DNA from: Ditibartonella choladocola
GTDB taxonomy: Bacteria > Pseudomonadota > Alphaproteobacteria > Rhizobiales > Rhizobiaceae
DNA length: 64,000 bases
Direction: 5' to 3'
Assembly (NCBI RefSeq): GCF_002007565.1
Contig: NZ_CP015625.1
Location: 1,922,001 to 1,986,000 of the forward strand
The translations under genes and the position numbers were made by a program. The notes under the pieces are model-generated. The model searched no databases, had not been told where the DNA came from, and saw nothing but the letters and a program-made list of their open reading frames with translations. Of the stretch, positions 46,977 to 57,538 are shown one piece after another (within the stretch, counting starts at the first letter, position 1; the number at the start of each line of letters is the position of its first letter).

Positions 46977-47984
46977 TTATTTCTTGGCCGTATCTTTATT
47001 TTTTGCCTGCGTTTTACCGGCAATTTCCTTTGCCTTATGATGCACACTACCGGCTGTCAGAATACGCAGAACGGCAATGGCTTCATCGCCATTGGTGCGC
47101 GGTTCCTCGCGGGTTTCGATACAGTGCAGAAAGTGCTGCAATTCGCGGGTAAGCGGCATCGCCTCTTCAACCGGAATATATTCCGGCTCGTCGGCGGTAA
47201 ATGCCCATTGATTGTTGTCCTGCCAAACCTCGAAACGATAAATGGCAAGCTTTCTTCCCCACGGTTCGACATCATCGAACACGGCCATGGCTTTGGTGCC
47301 AACCACCGTCAAACGCCGTTCGCGATAGGGATTGAGGCGGGAAGCAAAAAGGTGGCTTCTCATGCCATTGGGAAATTTCATATGGACATGGGCAAAGTCG
47401 GACAAATTGTCGATAATCGCCGCGCCCTCGCCGTGAATTTCCGACGGTTCACATTTTGTTATAGCCAGAATCATTGAAAGGTCGTGGGGCGCGAGATCCC
47501 ACAATGCATCACTTTCTGTGTGGAATTTGCCAAGCCCCAGACGGTGGGCATGAATATAGCGTACTTCGCCCAATGCCCCCTGATTGACAAGTTCAAGCAG
47601 TTTTTCAAATGCCGGATGGTAGCGCAAAACATGCCCCACCATGAAGATGCGCTTGTGTTCGCGTGCAATGCGCACTTCGCGCTCTGCATCCTCGACATTG
47701 AGCGCTATCGGTTTTTCAACCAGCACATCCTTGCCGCCTTCAATTGCCCTGATGGCGTTTTCCGCGTGAAACTGTGGCGGCAGTGCCAGAACCATAGCAT
47801 CTATATCTTTGCGGGTGAAAACTTCTTCAACGGGGATTGCCTCGACATCATGTTCGGCTGCAAACCCTTCCGCACGGTGGACATTCACGTCGGAAACGGC
47901 TGCGAGCGCTCCCAAACTTTTCAAGGTACGTATGTGATTGCTCCCCCAATAACCACATCCCAAAACTGCTACGCGTGGAGCCAT
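46977..47984 (-). CDS. Gfo/Idh/MocA oxidoreductase, probably UDP-sugar 3-dehydrogenase (GnnA/WlbA-like)
   Basis: 335 residues. N-terminal Rossmann domain with VAVLGCGYWGSNHIRTLKSLG (GxGxxG-type), then the family EKPIAL motif and the catalytic segment WDLAPHDLSMI (His in the H-D-x pair, about 180). It would oxidise C3 of a UDP-N-acetylhexosamine. A Lys-rich tail ends the protein. Upstream partner of the aminotransferase; the tRNA-Met gene diverges from it. Confidence 0.84.
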   Translation of the reverse strand: MAPRVAVLGCGYWGSNHIRTLKSLGALAAVSDVNVHRAEGFAAEHDVEAIPVEEVFTRKDIDAMVLALPPQFHAENAIRAIEGGKDVLVEKPIALNVEDAEREVRIAREHKRIFMVGHVLRYHPAFEKLLELVNQGALGEVRYIHAHRLGLGKFHTESDALWDLAPHDLSMILAITKCEPSEIHGEGAAIIDNLSDFAHVHMKFPNGMRSHLFASRLNPYRERRLTVVGTKAMAVFDDVEPWGRKLAIYRFEVWQDNNQWAFTADEPEYIPVEEAMPLTRELQHFLHCIETREEPRTNGDEAIAVLRILTAGSVHHKAKEIAGKTQAKNKDTAKK

Positions 47985-48085
47985 TGTCTATGCCTTATCC
48001 TTATTGCTGAACTGAAAAGCAATATCTTATCTGTTCAATATCGGTGATGAACGCCATTGACAAGAGAAAAGCTCAAAAACGATGC

Positions 48086-48114
48086 TTGACAGAGTGGGAT
48101 TGAACCCATTATAT
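48086..48114 (+). promoter_or_regulatory. tRNA-Met promoter
   Basis: TTGACA (48086-48091), 17-bp spacer, TTATAT (48109-48114), followed by a GC-rich discriminator CCCCGCC, as in stringently controlled stable RNA promoters. Confidence 0.8.
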
Positions 48115-48155
48115 CCCCGCCACGGCTAAATGTTTTTTAAAAAGACATTTTTTGT

Positions 48156-48232
48156 GGCGGAGTAGCTCAGTAGGTCAGAGCAGAGGAATCATAATCCTTG
48201 TGTCGGGGGTTCAAATCCCTCCTCCGCTACCA
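48156..48232 (+). tRNA. tRNA-Met (CAT anticodon)
   Basis: Cloverleaf of 77 nt: acceptor GGCGGAG/CTCCGCT, D arm GCTC...GAGC, anticodon loop ATCATAA, T arm GGGGG-TTCAAAT-CCCTC, and an encoded CCA end. It matches the elongator Met tRNA of alphaproteobacteria by its stem sequence; an Ile2 (lysidine) tRNA is less likely. Confidence 0.93.
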
Positions 48233-48752
48233 AAGCCGCTCAATCACCCTTTATTTCCAGAAAAGTTCCAATTTGCTTCTTCCAGACCAAAAAAGCTGTC
48301 GCTCTGCTTTTTTTGTGCCTTCCCCCGAAAAAACATCTTTTTTCCTGATAAAGCTGTCGCTCCGCCTTTTCATGCCTTCCCCGAAATCAAATCTTTTTTC
48401 CTGATAAAGCTGTCGCTACGTCTTTTCGTGCATTCCCCCGAAATCAAATCTTTTTTCCTGAAAAACTGTCGCCCCGCTTTTTTGTGCCCTGCCACGAAAT
48501 CACAACTTGTCGGGAGAACATTGCCGGTTAAAGTCATCAATCATATTCAACAGCCGGCAAGATGAAACCAAAGAAACTTAAAACCGGCGGCATTTTATGG
48601 GGCAAGGTCAATTATGGACTGCACCGACCGGTTCTCTCGTGAACGGTCGTTCTCGTTCGTGTTCAGGCCGTATTTCTTCAGCCGATTCTGATTGAACGGG
48701 CAATTTTAGCGCAGATATGACTTACAGCTTGAATTGATAACCGGAAACGGGG
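48233..48752. repeat. ~57-bp repeat, four degenerate units, plus featureless spacer
   Basis: AAGCTGTCGCT at 48293, 48351, 48407 and 48464 marks four units of 56-58 bp, each with CTTTTTTCCTGATAAAGC and GCCTTCCCCCGAAA. They begin 50 bp after the tRNA. From 48506 to 48752 I see no gene. Confidence 0.82.
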
Positions 48753-49394
48753 TTAGACTTTAAAGGAAAAACCCGTTTTCATTTCTCTCTCATATTGTTG
48801 TTTAATTGCTAAATAGTCATGATCTTCAAGATAGTTCGGGAAGTCTTTGCCATTTATGTACGCAAGCCTTGATTCCTCGTTAATCCGGTCATGAACATTT
48901 TTAAGCAAATGATAGAGTTCACTATCAATATCGAAATTCTTTGCCGCAACTCCGTTGCGTTTGGCTGAAGCTTCATATTCAGACACGATATGCGCCCGTT
49001 TATCATTCCAAAGGAATGTCTGCTTTTCCTTCACCCCTGCCTTATCCAATGACCTTATACTGGCTTCTTGTGCAGCAGCATAATCACCTGATTTGTTATA
49101 TTCAGCCCAAAAAGCATCAAGCGTCTGCTTCTCGAGAAAGAAAGTAGCATTCGCTTTATCTTCCTCATTATAAAATCCATCTTCATTGAGAAGAATAGAG
49201 GCCAAATCCTCGCGCGAAAGGCCATCAAACGACTTCGGATCAGCGGTCAGATCAAATTTTACGGGTTTAGTTTCTTGTTTTTGCCCTGACGCATCAGCTT
49301 TGGGTAAAGCATCAGCTTGGCGTAAAGATGATGTTCGAGACTTTGCCTCGGTTATCTGCCGGGGCAAGATATTAGTATATGAAGTATTTATCAT
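48753..49394 (-). CDS. Orphan hypothetical protein, 213 residues
   Basis: Hydrophilic, no signal peptide or membrane helix. An N-terminal Ser/Thr/Gln-rich tail (1-45) leads into a helical, Glu/Lys/Asp-rich domain with LDKAGVKEKQTFLWNDKRAHI and a Tyr-rich C-terminus. No family recognised. Codon use is more AT-rich than in the core genes around it. A GTAATTATT-type AT stretch follows its ATG side. It sits alone between tRNA-Met and fhs, a place where acquired genes often land. A secreted effector or phage-derived protein are possible guesses. Confidence 0.65.
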   Translation of the reverse strand: MINTSYTNILPRQITEAKSRTSSLRQADALPKADASGQKQETKPVKFDLTADPKSFDGLSREDLASILLNEDGFYNEEDKANATFFLEKQTLDAFWAEYNKSGDYAAAQEASIRSLDKAGVKEKQTFLWNDKRAHIVSEYEASAKRNGVAAKNFDIDSELYHLLKNVHDRINEESRLAYINGKDFPNYLEDHDYLAIKQQYEREMKTGFSFKV

Positions 49395-50057
49395 GTTACA
49401 AACCTTGAATTGGCATGTACTGTCATCATGTCAGCCAAGTGCCTGATAGCATTTTTCATAAATGCAATTATTATTATATCAAGAATTATGATTATTAGCA
49501 ACTTTATCGGCATTCAATGCCGATCGTTATTTTTTGAAGACAATTGCAAAATAGCATTCTTTCAATGAAGGGCGATTCGTTTTATTTGCCTTTTCATCTT
49601 TCTTTCCAAATGCTTTCGAGAAACTTGTTTGCATTTTCTATTTCAAACAATTTTCTATTTCAAACTTGTTTTGGAACGGAAGCTATTTGCTGACGATTGT
49701 TGAAAAACCGGCAGATTGTCCCGTTTCCCTTTGTCAAAGCAAAAACAGCAAGAAAAAATCGCAAGCCGTTAATTGAAGAAAAATTTTTCCGGCAAATGTG
49801 GTGTCACGCCTCTAATCGTGTAAACGTTCCGACACATTAAAATGACGGGGAAAAATGCGGTTCTGCTTCTATTAAAAAAGGCGTTAGAATGACATTTATT
49901 TCTTGATAGGCTAGTTTTATAGCTTACTGAAAATGGCTTTATTGATAAATTGGGGTTATGAAAGTGACAAAGAACGACGAGAAAAAGAAACCTTGTCGTC
50001 GTTTTGAAAACAATGACCGCAATTTTACATTATTGCGCCTGATAACAGAGAATATTG
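49395..50057. other. Divergent spacer upstream of fhs
   Basis: AT-rich. Near 49972-50004 an AACGACGA...TCGTCGTT hairpin with TTTT follows a small ATG frame (49958-50077, 39 codons, Lys/Asn-rich) preceded by GGGG and overlapping the fhs start by about 20 nt. The frame could be a leader peptide. No riboswitch was recognised. Confidence 0.4.
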
Positions 50058-51731
50058 ATGAATCTTTCAGATATTGAAATAGCCCGTCAAGCAACCAAAC
50101 TGCCCATTGGCGAAATTGCCGCAAAACTTGATATTCCTTATGAGGATATTGTTCCTTACGGGCATGACAAGGCAAAAATTAGCGCAAAATACATCGAGAC
50201 GCTCAAAAACAATAAAAACGGCAAACTCATTCTGGTGACTGCCATTAACCCGACACCGGCAGGTGAAGGAAAAACCACAACCACAATCGGCCTTACAGAT
50301 GCGCTCAATCATATTGGCAAAAAGGCTGTTGCATCGTTAAGAGAACCGTCTTTGGGGCCGAATTTCGGCCAGAAAGGTGGTGCAGCCGGTGGCGGACGTT
50401 CGCAAGTCATTCCGATGGAAGACATCAATTTGCATTTTACCGGCGATTTTCACGCCATCACATCGGCCAATAATCTTCTAGCTGCCATGGTGGATAACCA
50501 CATTTATTGGGGCAATGAACAGAATATCGATTCCCGCCGGATTACATGGAAACGCGTGGTCGACATGAATGATCGCGCGCTTCGTGACATTGTTATTTCC
50601 CTTGGCGGGGTAAAAAACGGGTTTTGCCGCCAAAGCGGTTTCGATATTACGGTGGCCTCCGAAATCATGGCAATTTTCTGCCTTTCCGAAAACCTTGCCG
50701 ATCTCACAAAGCGCTTGGGGAAAATCATTATCGGTTACCGTTACGACAAAACACCCGTTACTGCTTCCGACATTCACGCAGAAGGCGCAATGGCAGTTTT
50801 GTTGCGCGATGCATTGGCGCCCAATCTGGTTCAGACAATCGAACACAATCCGGCTTTTATCCATGGCGGGCCTTTTGCCAATATTGCCCATGGCTGTAAC
50901 TCGGTCATTGCCACCAAAACCGCGTTGAAGCTTGCCGATTATGTCGTTACAGAAGCGGGTTTCGGTGCTGATCTTGGAGCGGAAAAGTTTTTCGACATCA
51001 AATGCCGCAAAGCCGGATTGAAACCCGACGCAACGGTGATTGTTGCAACAATCCGTGCATTGAAAATGAATGGCGGCGTTGAAAAAGCCGATCTTGCCCA
51101 CGAAAATGTTGCGGCATTGAAAAAAGGTACTGCCAATTTGTTGCGCCATATTTCCAATATGGAAAAATATGGTGTACCGGTTATTGTGGCCATTAATCAT
51201 TTCAATTCCGACACCGATGCGGAAATAGAGGTTTTAAAGAAGGCCGTTGCTGAAACCGGCCATCAGGCCATTATGTGCCGCCATTGGGAAAAAGGTGGTG
51301 AAGGTGCAGAAGACCTCGCCCGTGCTGTTGTGCAAATGATTGCCGAAAACAAAAGCAATTTCCACCCACTCTATGCTGACGACTTGTCATTGGAAGAGAA
51401 GATCGACACGATTATACGCGAGATTTATGGCGGGCGTGGTGCGAATATTCCGGCCAATATTCTGAACCAGTTGAAGGCTTGGGATGAGGAAGGTTACGGG
51501 AACTTGCCGGTCTGCATGGCAAAAACGCAATATTCATTTTCCGCCGACCCGAAACTGTTGGGCGCGCCGGAAAATTTCACCATTCCCGTACGTGAAGTCA
51601 AACTCTGTGCAGGAGCCGGATTTGTTGTGGTTATTTGCGGTGATATTATGACCATGCCGGGACTTCCCCGCCATCCTATGGCTGAAAAAATCCACCTTGG
51701 TGAAAGTGGCGAGATTGAAGGCCTTTCCTGA
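50058..51731 (+). CDS. fhs: Formate-tetrahydrofolate ligase
   Basis: 557 residues. It makes 10-formyl-THF from formate, THF and ATP. The ATP-binding loop [14 protein letters not shown] is at residues about 65-78; [20 protein letters not shown] (in part), [13 protein letters not shown] and the C-terminal MTMPGLP are family hallmarks. ATG at 50058, one codon inside a TTG frame. Many Bartonella-like genomes have this gene for one-carbon balance. Single gene. Confidence 0.96.
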   Translation: MNLSDIEIARQATKLPIGEIAAKLDIPYEDIVPYGHDKAKISAKYIETLKNNKNGKLILVTAINPTPAGEGKTTTTIGLTDALNHIGKKAVASLREPSLGPNFGQKGGAAGGGRSQVIPMEDINLHFTGDFHAITSANNLLAAMVDNHIYWGNEQNIDSRRITWKRVVDMNDRALRDIVISLGGVKNGFCRQSGFDITVASEIMAIFCLSENLADLTKRLGKIIIGYRYDKTPVTASDIHAEGAMAVLLRDALAPNLVQTIEHNPAFIHGGPFANIAHGCNSVIATKTALKLADYVVTEAGFGADLGAEKFFDIKCRKAGLKPDATVIVATIRALKMNGGVEKADLAHENVAALKKGTANLLRHISNMEKYGVPVIVAINHFNSDTDAEIEVLKKAVAETGHQAIMCRHWEKGGEGAEDLARAVVQMIAENKSNFHPLYADDLSLEEKIDTIIREIYGGRGANIPANILNQLKAWDEEGYGNLPVCMAKTQYSFSADPKLLGAPENFTIPVREVKLCAGAGFVVVICGDIMTMPGLPRHPMAEKIHLGESGEIEGLS

Positions 51732-51759
51732 CCCCTCAACCATATTCATAAACACTTTC

Positions 51760-51894
51760 AAACCGTCGGCTTAAATATTTGGCTGGCGGTTTGCACGTTC
51801 TTATAGCGCGCAAATGCTCAAGACTTTGGCCACCTGAATGCACAAGGCTTGATAGCGCTCAAATGTGCAAGACTTGATAACGCGCAACTGATCG
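51760..51894. other. Spacer after fhs
   Basis: AAACCGTCGGC...GCTGGCGGTTT imperfect hairpin (51759-51794) may end fhs transcripts; then degenerate CTCAAATGTGCAAGACTTGATA units of about 27 bp. Confidence 0.45.
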
Positions 51895-52044
51895 AGATTT
51901 TTAAGTTTTCCTGATTTTCCGCTATTTCCCCTCATTTCACCTCAAGATTTTTGAGTTTTCCTGATTTTCAGCTGCTCCTCCTCATTTCACCTCAAGATTT
52001 TTGAGCTTGCCTGATCCCGGCTGCTTCTGCCTTTAATAGCTTCT
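51895..52044. repeat. 50-bp tandem repeat, three units
   Basis: AGATTTTTGAGTTTTCCTGA-type unit at 51895, 51945 and 51995, with CTCATTTCACCTCA at the end of each. Confidence 0.9.
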
Positions 52045-52059
52045 ATAAATGCGACCGCG

Positions 52060-52620
52060 CGGGTCTCATGCCGCTGCCATTCCTGTGTGTTATTTCTTCA
52101 ATTTCTCCCCCCCCTTCGCCTCGTTATTCCGGCTCCCCATTTTTTCCCTTTGAAGCTTTTTCTTTCTGTTTCTCCGCCTTGCTATTCCTTCCCTATCAAG
52201 CCGTGCCTGTGCTGATCGGCCTGTGCCTTTTCCACGACCCGCTGTTCCGCCACCCCTTATTTCTCCTCACCTCTCTATTCCTTCGTCTCGCTGTCCCTTC
52301 CCTATCAAGACGCACCTGTCCCGAACGGCTCCTGCCTTTTCCACGCCTAGCTGTTCCGACAACCTGTTCTTCCTTCACCTTGCTGTTCCCTCTCCTCGCT
52401 ATTCCTTTCGCCCTTCTATTTCTTTTCTTCTCTGTTCCTTCCCTATCAACCCGTGCCTGTGCTGATTGGCTCCTGCCTTTTCCACGACCCGCTGTTCCGC
52501 CCCCCCTTATTTCTCCTCACCCTTCTCTTCCTTCGTCTCTCTGTTCCTTCCCTATCAAGCCGCGCCTGTCCCGAACGGCTCCTGCCCTTTCCTGTCTCCC
52601 TTTCTGTTTTGCGCTTTCAA
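52060..52620. repeat. C/T-rich higher-order repeat, 250-bp dimers
   Basis: CCTTCCCTATCAAGCC blocks recur at about 52188, 52297, 52437 and 52547; spacing alternates about 110 and 140, so the true period is 250 bp. Constituent phrases CCTTTTCCACGACCCGCTGTT and CCCGAACGGCTCCTGCC (quoted in part) alternate. Purine-poor top strand, which may form unusual DNA structures. Confidence 0.85.
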
Positions 52621-52720
52621 ATTGCGGCTTCAGGCCTTTGCCCTTGTCCCGCGCATTTCTTTTTTCCAGTCGCTGTTTTCAGACCATGGGAATGATTGCT
52701 ACATTTTAACCGGATAATAA

Positions 52721-52752
52721 AAAACCCCGGTTGGAGACCGGGGTTTTGTTTT
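52721..52752 (-). terminator. Terminator of the bepDE-like operon
   Basis: AAAACCCCGGT-TGGAG-ACCGGGGTTTT, 11-bp stem; on the minus strand followed by TTTTTTATT. Confidence 0.92.
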
Positions 52753-52771
52753 TGGCTTTGTCAACAAGCGA

Positions 52772-55700
52772 TCATGCTTCTTGAACATTATTACCTGACT
52801 GTTTGTCGGGTGCGGATTGAGCTTCCGGTGCATTGCCGCCATTTGTCGGCTCTCCACCGGCAGTTCTTCCTGCACGGTTTCCGCTAAACAGACGGTAGAA
52901 CATCGGGATAAAGAAGGTTGCAATACATGTTGCAGCCAACATACCGCCGATAACACCGGTACCAATTGCGTGACGGCTAGCGGAACCGGCACCGGTAGAT
53001 CTTGCCAAGGGGACAACACCAAGGATAAACGCCAGAGATGTCATCACAATCGGGCGGAAGCGAAGACGTGCCGCAGAAATCGCCGCGTCGATTGCCGATT
53101 TGCCGCTTTCACGTTCAAGCACAGCAAATTCGACGATCAGGATGGCGTTTTTCGCAGCCAGCCCCACCAGTGTGACCAAACCGATCTGGAAATAAACGTC
53201 GTTGCTCAGGCCCCTTAGGTAAGTGAATGTCAACGCACCGGCAATTGCGAATGGCACGGCGGTGACAACCGCAAAAGGCAGGCTCCAGCGTTCATATTGC
53301 GCAGCCAGAATGAGGAACACCATAATGATACCGAAGATCATAGCGGTCGAACCGGCACCACCGGCCACAACTTCCTGATAGGCTGAACCTGTCCATGCAA
53401 TCTGGTAAGTATTCGGCAAAACCTTGCCGGCAATATCGGTCATGGCCTTGATCGCATCACCGGAGGTAAAGCCGGTTGCCGGATCACCCATGATCTTGGT
53501 TGCATAGAAAGCGTTGAAGCGTTCAAGCTGGTCGGAACCGGTAATACGCGTTGTTTGGACAAGCGCGTTCAACGGTATCATGCTGCCCGAATTGGACCGT
53601 ACAAATACCTGCTTGATGTCTTCCGCACTTTTACGGAACTCGCCTTCAGACTGGATTTTAACCTGATAGTTACGTCCGTAAAGGGTGAAGTCGTTGATAT
53701 AGATGTTACCGAATGTTGCCGAAAGGGCATCATAAATCGAATTGATCGGCACATCCATAGCACGGGCTTTGACACGATCGACATGGAAGTCGTACTTCGG
53801 AACGTTCGGGTCAAAAGTGGTGCGGACATTCTTCAATTCCGGACGCTGATTGGCAGCTTTGACGAGCGACATAGTCATTTTATAGAGGTCCTCAATCGAG
53901 CCGCCGGCGCGGTCCTGTAGATAGACTTCAAAGCCGCCGGTTGTCGACAAACCGGTAATGGGCGGCGGGTTGAAGGCGACCGTTACACCGTCCTTGATGC
54001 TCGATGTCATGCCGATCACCTGTGGAGCAATGTTACGTGCATCATCCTTCGGGTCGGGTCTCTCTTTCCAATCCTTGAACATGACGAACATGGCGCCCGA
54101 ACTTGTCTTCAAACCGCCCGAAAGCAGGTCATAACCGGCAAGTTCTGCAATATTTTCGACCGCAGGGTTTTGCTTGAGAATTTTATAGGCCTTGTCGACA
54201 ACACCTTGTGTTCTTTCAAGCGATGAAGCCGAAGGCAGGAACGAAACCGCAAGCACATAACCCTGATCTTCATCGGGAACGAGAGAGGAAGGAACCTTCT
54301 CGAACATGAAGACAGCAAAGACACAAACCAGCACAAAACCGATAATGCCATACCAGTATCTATGGACAAAGAAGTCGACACCGGAAACATAAAGATCGGT
54401 AATCTTCTGGAATGTCTCGTTAAACCAGCGGAACGGTGCAATCGGTTCGCTCTGGCGCGGCTTCAACAACAACGAGCACAAAGCCGGTGTCAATGTCAAA
54501 GCCACAGTACCGGAGATAACAACCGAAATGGCGATTGTGACAGCAAATTGCTGATACATAACACCGGCCATACCGCCCATGAACGACACCGGAATGAACA
54601 CGGCGCACAGAACCAGCACAATAGCCACAACCGGCCCCGTCACTTCGCTCATCGACTTGATTGCCGCATCATGAGGTGAAAGCTTTTCTTCCGACATGAC
54701 GCGTTCGACGTTTTCCAACACCACAATCGCGTCATCAACCACAATACCGATGGCAAGCACCAGCCCGAACAATGTCAACATATTGATCGAGAAGCCGAGC
54801 ACGTAAATGCCCGCAAAGGTTCCGATAATAGATATTGGCACGGCGATAATCGGAATAAGCGTCGCTCGCCAGTTTTGCAGGAAGATGAACACAACCACAA
54901 TAACAAGCAGAATAGCTTCGATGAAGGTGTGGACAACTTCCTCGACGGAAACCTGAATGAACTTGGTGGTATCGTAAGGAACCGAATATTCGATCCCCGG
55001 CGGGAAGGCAACTTTCAATTCATCCATACGTTTCTTGATCGACTGCATGGTGGCAAGCGCATTGGCACCCGGTTGCAGGAAGATCAGAATCGGCACCATA
55101 GGATTGCCGTTCAAATTGGATTCAATGAAATATTGCTGGGTACCGAGTTCGATACGCGCAACATCTTTCAAACGCAGAGACGCACCCGTATCATCCGACC
55201 GCAAAATAATGTTGCCGAATTCTTCTGTCGTAACAAGGCGGCCTTGCGTCGTTGCCGAATAGGTGAAAGCGCCATTAATATCCGGCTGTTCGCCGATACG
55301 ACCGACAGGATACTGGTTGTTCTGTTCCCGGACTGCATTGATAACGTCGGTCGGTGTCATATTATATTGGGCAAGCTTGTCAGGCCGCAACCAGATACGC
55401 ATCGAATAATCGACGTGTCCGAGAACCTGCGCATCACCGACACCGGGAATACGTTTCAAATCGTCAACAACGTTAAGCAATGCATAGTTGCCGACATAAA
55501 TACGGTCATAGGCGTTGGTTGTCGAACGCATGGCAACAAGGCCAAGGATGGACGAGGAGCGTTTATCGGCAACAACACCAAGGCGCTGCACATCCTGCGG
55601 CAAAGTTGTCAAAGCACGCTGAACGCGGTTATTGACGTTAATGGTTGCCTGATCGGGGTCTGTTCCAAGCGCAAAAGTGACAGTGATCTGCAATGTACCC

Positions 55701-55957
55701 GACGCATTGCTGGTCGATTGCATATAGATCATGTCTTCAACGCCGTTGATCTGCTGCTCGAGCGGCACGGCCACAGTCTGCGCCACTGTCTCGGCACTGG
55801 CACCGGGGTACTGCGCCGAAACCACCACTTGCGGTGGCAGCAAATCAGGATATTGGGCAATCGGCAATATGCGCATACACATAAAGCCGGCCAATACGAT
55901 GATAATGGATATAACCGACGCGAAAACCGGCCGGTTAATAAAGAAACTATAGCTCAT
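52772..55957 (-). CDS. bepE: RND multidrug efflux transporter (AcrB/BepE type)
   Basis: 1061 residues, HAE1 family inner-membrane pump. Twelve membrane segments in two repeats; the proton-relay helix has [16 protein letters not shown] (the two Asp near 405). Large periplasmic loops after segments 1 and 7. The C-terminal cytoplasmic tail is Gly/Asn/Pro-rich. It pairs with the adaptor gene upstream, overlapped as ATGA, and an outer membrane TolC partner must be encoded elsewhere. Name by analogy with Brucella BepDE. Confidence 0.93.
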   Translation of the reverse strand: MSYSFFINRPVFASVISIIIVLAGFMCMRILPIAQYPDLLPPQVVVSAQYPGASAETVAQTVAVPLEQQINGVEDMIYMQSTSNASGTLQITVTFALGTDPDQATINVNNRVQRALTTLPQDVQRLGVVADKRSSSILGLVAMRSTTNAYDRIYVGNYALLNVVDDLKRIPGVGDAQVLGHVDYSMRIWLRPDKLAQYNMTPTDVINAVREQNNQYPVGRIGEQPDINGAFTYSATTQGRLVTTEEFGNIILRSDDTGASLRLKDVARIELGTQQYFIESNLNGNPMVPILIFLQPGANALATMQSIKKRMDELKVAFPPGIEYSVPYDTTKFIQVSVEEVVHTFIEAILLVIVVVFIFLQNWRATLIPIIAVPISIIGTFAGIYVLGFSINMLTLFGLVLAIGIVVDDAIVVLENVERVMSEEKLSPHDAAIKSMSEVTGPVVAIVLVLCAVFIPVSFMGGMAGVMYQQFAVTIAISVVISGTVALTLTPALCSLLLKPRQSEPIAPFRWFNETFQKITDLYVSGVDFFVHRYWYGIIGFVLVCVFAVFMFEKVPSSLVPDEDQGYVLAVSFLPSASSLERTQGVVDKAYKILKQNPAVENIAELAGYDLLSGGLKTSSGAMFVMFKDWKERPDPKDDARNIAPQVIGMTSSIKDGVTVAFNPPPITGLSTTGGFEVYLQDRAGGSIEDLYKMTMSLVKAANQRPELKNVRTTFDPNVPKYDFHVDRVKARAMDVPINSIYDALSATFGNIYINDFTLYGRNYQVKIQSEGEFRKSAEDIKQVFVRSNSGSMIPLNALVQTTRITGSDQLERFNAFYATKIMGDPATGFTSGDAIKAMTDIAGKVLPNTYQIAWTGSAYQEVVAGGAGSTAMIFGIIMVFLILAAQYERWSLPFAVVTAVPFAIAGALTFTYLRGLSNDVYFQIGLVTLVGLAAKNAILIVEFAVLERESGKSAIDAAISAARLRFRPIVMTSLAFILGVVPLARSTGAGSASRHAIGTGVIGGMLAATCIATFFIPMFYRLFSGNRAGRTAGGEPTNGGNAPEAQSAPDKQSGNNVQEA

Positions 55958-57318
55958 TGTGCGGGTCCCGAAGCTTTTGCATTGCCCCCGTTAGGTGCTT
56001 GTTGCGGCGCATCGTCGGTGACATTAACCATCAGGCTCTGCCCCTCAGGAACACGCATCAGCCCCTGTTCAATATAAACCTGGCCTTCGGTGACAACTTC
56101 ATCTCCGTCACGAAGCCCCTGAACGATCTTGTTTTTGTCTTTTGCGTCAAATTCGGCACTGTCAATCAGCCAGTCGCCGTTTTGCATCTTGCGCACGGCC
56201 TTGACGGGACGTTGCTCGACAACCATCAAACGACCGGCCGGTTTTTGCGGCTGACCCTTGCCGGCATCGCCAGCATTGGCGGCAGCCGGAGCCGGAGCCG
56301 GAGCGCCTTGCGGAGCATTCGAGCCTGCCTTTGGTGGCTCGGGCTTTTTCAACAAATAGACAAACTGGCCACTACTGTTTTGGATAAGAGCCGATTCCGG
56401 AATGGTCATGGCATTCGCTAATTTGATACCGGTGACCGTTACCCGAACAAACATACCCGGAACCAGACGACGATCGGGGTTGGCAATAACAGCACGTGCC
56501 CCCAAGGTTCCTGTCTGCTTGTCAATTGTCGGCGAGGTAAAATCGACCGTACCCTGTTCAGGGTAATCAACCCCTTCACCAAGGCGGACAGTGACTTTCA
56601 GATTGTCGATCTTTTCGCCACGCTTCTGCATCTCGTCCATCAAATGGCGAATCTGTTCATATTCACCATCGGCAAACGAGAAGTTGACATAGATCGGGTC
56701 AAGCTGGGTAATGGTGGTAAGCAAACTCGACGTCGGGTCGGTTCCGATAAGCGAACCTTCCGAAACAGCCTCGCGACTGGTCAACCCGCTGATCGGGGCT
56801 GCCACTTTCGTATATTCGAGATTGAGCTCGGCAGTGCGCAACTCGGCTTTTGACTGCATCAATGTTGCTTCATCGGCATCGCGCTTGGCAAAAGCCTGAT
56901 CGCGCAATGACGTGGATTGCACCTTCTGTTTTACCAGTTCTTCGGCACGGTCGGCATCACGAACCGACTGGTCGTAATTGGCTTGCGCCTGGGCAACCTG
57001 CGCGCGTGCAGAAGCAACTGCGGCTTCATATTTGTCCGGATCAATCTCGAACAATATGTCGCCCTGCTTGACTTCCGAGCCTTCCACAAAATTGCGGTGC
57101 AACAAAATACCGCCGACACGGGCACGAACTTCGGTTTCACGATAGGCAACAACGCGGGCTGCATATTCGTAATTTAACGGAACTTCTGCCTGATGGATAA
57201 CCTTGCCGCTGGCTTGTGATGGCGGCGGCATATGCTTTTCCTGTTTTCCACAGGCAACGAGTCCAAAAGACAGCACGCCAACAAAAAGAGCGGCCGATAT
57301 TTTCCTTAATAGTGTCAT
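55954..57318 (-). CDS. bepD: RND periplasmic adaptor protein (AcrA/BepD type lipoprotein)
   Basis: 454 residues. Lipobox LVAC gives a lipidated Cys at about residue 23. The lipoyl/barrel-sandwich halves, alpha hairpin ([19 protein letters not shown]) and beta-barrel are in order. An unusual Ala/Pro-rich insert (about residues 330-365) with [14 protein letters not shown] lies in the late barrel; it probably forms a flexible loop. First gene of the efflux operon, divergent from the TetR gene. Confidence 0.93.
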   Translation of the reverse strand: MTLLRKISAALFVGVLSFGLVACGKQEKHMPPPSQASGKVIHQAEVPLNYEYAARVVAYRETEVRARVGGILLHRNFVEGSEVKQGDILFEIDPDKYEAAVASARAQVAQAQANYDQSVRDADRAEELVKQKVQSTSLRDQAFAKRDADEATLMQSKAELRTAELNLEYTKVAAPISGLTSREAVSEGSLIGTDPTSSLLTTITQLDPIYVNFSFADGEYEQIRHLMDEMQKRGEKIDNLKVTVRLGEGVDYPEQGTVDFTSPTIDKQTGTLGARAVIANPDRRLVPGMFVRVTVTGIKLANAMTIPESALIQNSSGQFVYLLKKPEPPKAGSNAPQGAPAPAPAAANAGDAGKGQPQKPAGRLMVVEQRPVKAVRKMQNGDWLIDSAEFDAKDKNKIVQGLRDGDEVVTEGQVYIEQGLMRVPEGQSLMVNVTDDAPQQAPNGGNAKASGPAQ

Positions 57319-57360
57319 AGGATGTCAGACCTTGATATTTTTTTCGTGTCCGGTAAAATA

Positions 57361-57380
57361 TACATACATGAATGTTTGTA
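57361..57380. promoter_or_regulatory. Probable TetR operator between bepD and bepR
   Basis: TACATACATGAATGTTTGTA, a 20-bp imperfect palindrome (8 of 10 positions symmetric), close to the known AcrR operator of enteric bacteria (TACATACATT...). It lies within the predicted spacer and -10 of the bepD promoter (TTGGCT, 17 bp, TATGTA on the minus strand). Confidence 0.7.
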
Positions 57381-57538
57381 AATAGCCAATTCGCTAATAA
57401 CCACTTAATAACAGCAATAATAAGGCGTCACAACCGGTTGCAAAGACTTAATTTAACATTTTTCAATCAATCTTCCGCGTTTTTCGGGACAAGATTTCGC
57501 GTTTCGGCAGTTATTAACAGAACAAAAAGGGTGACCAA

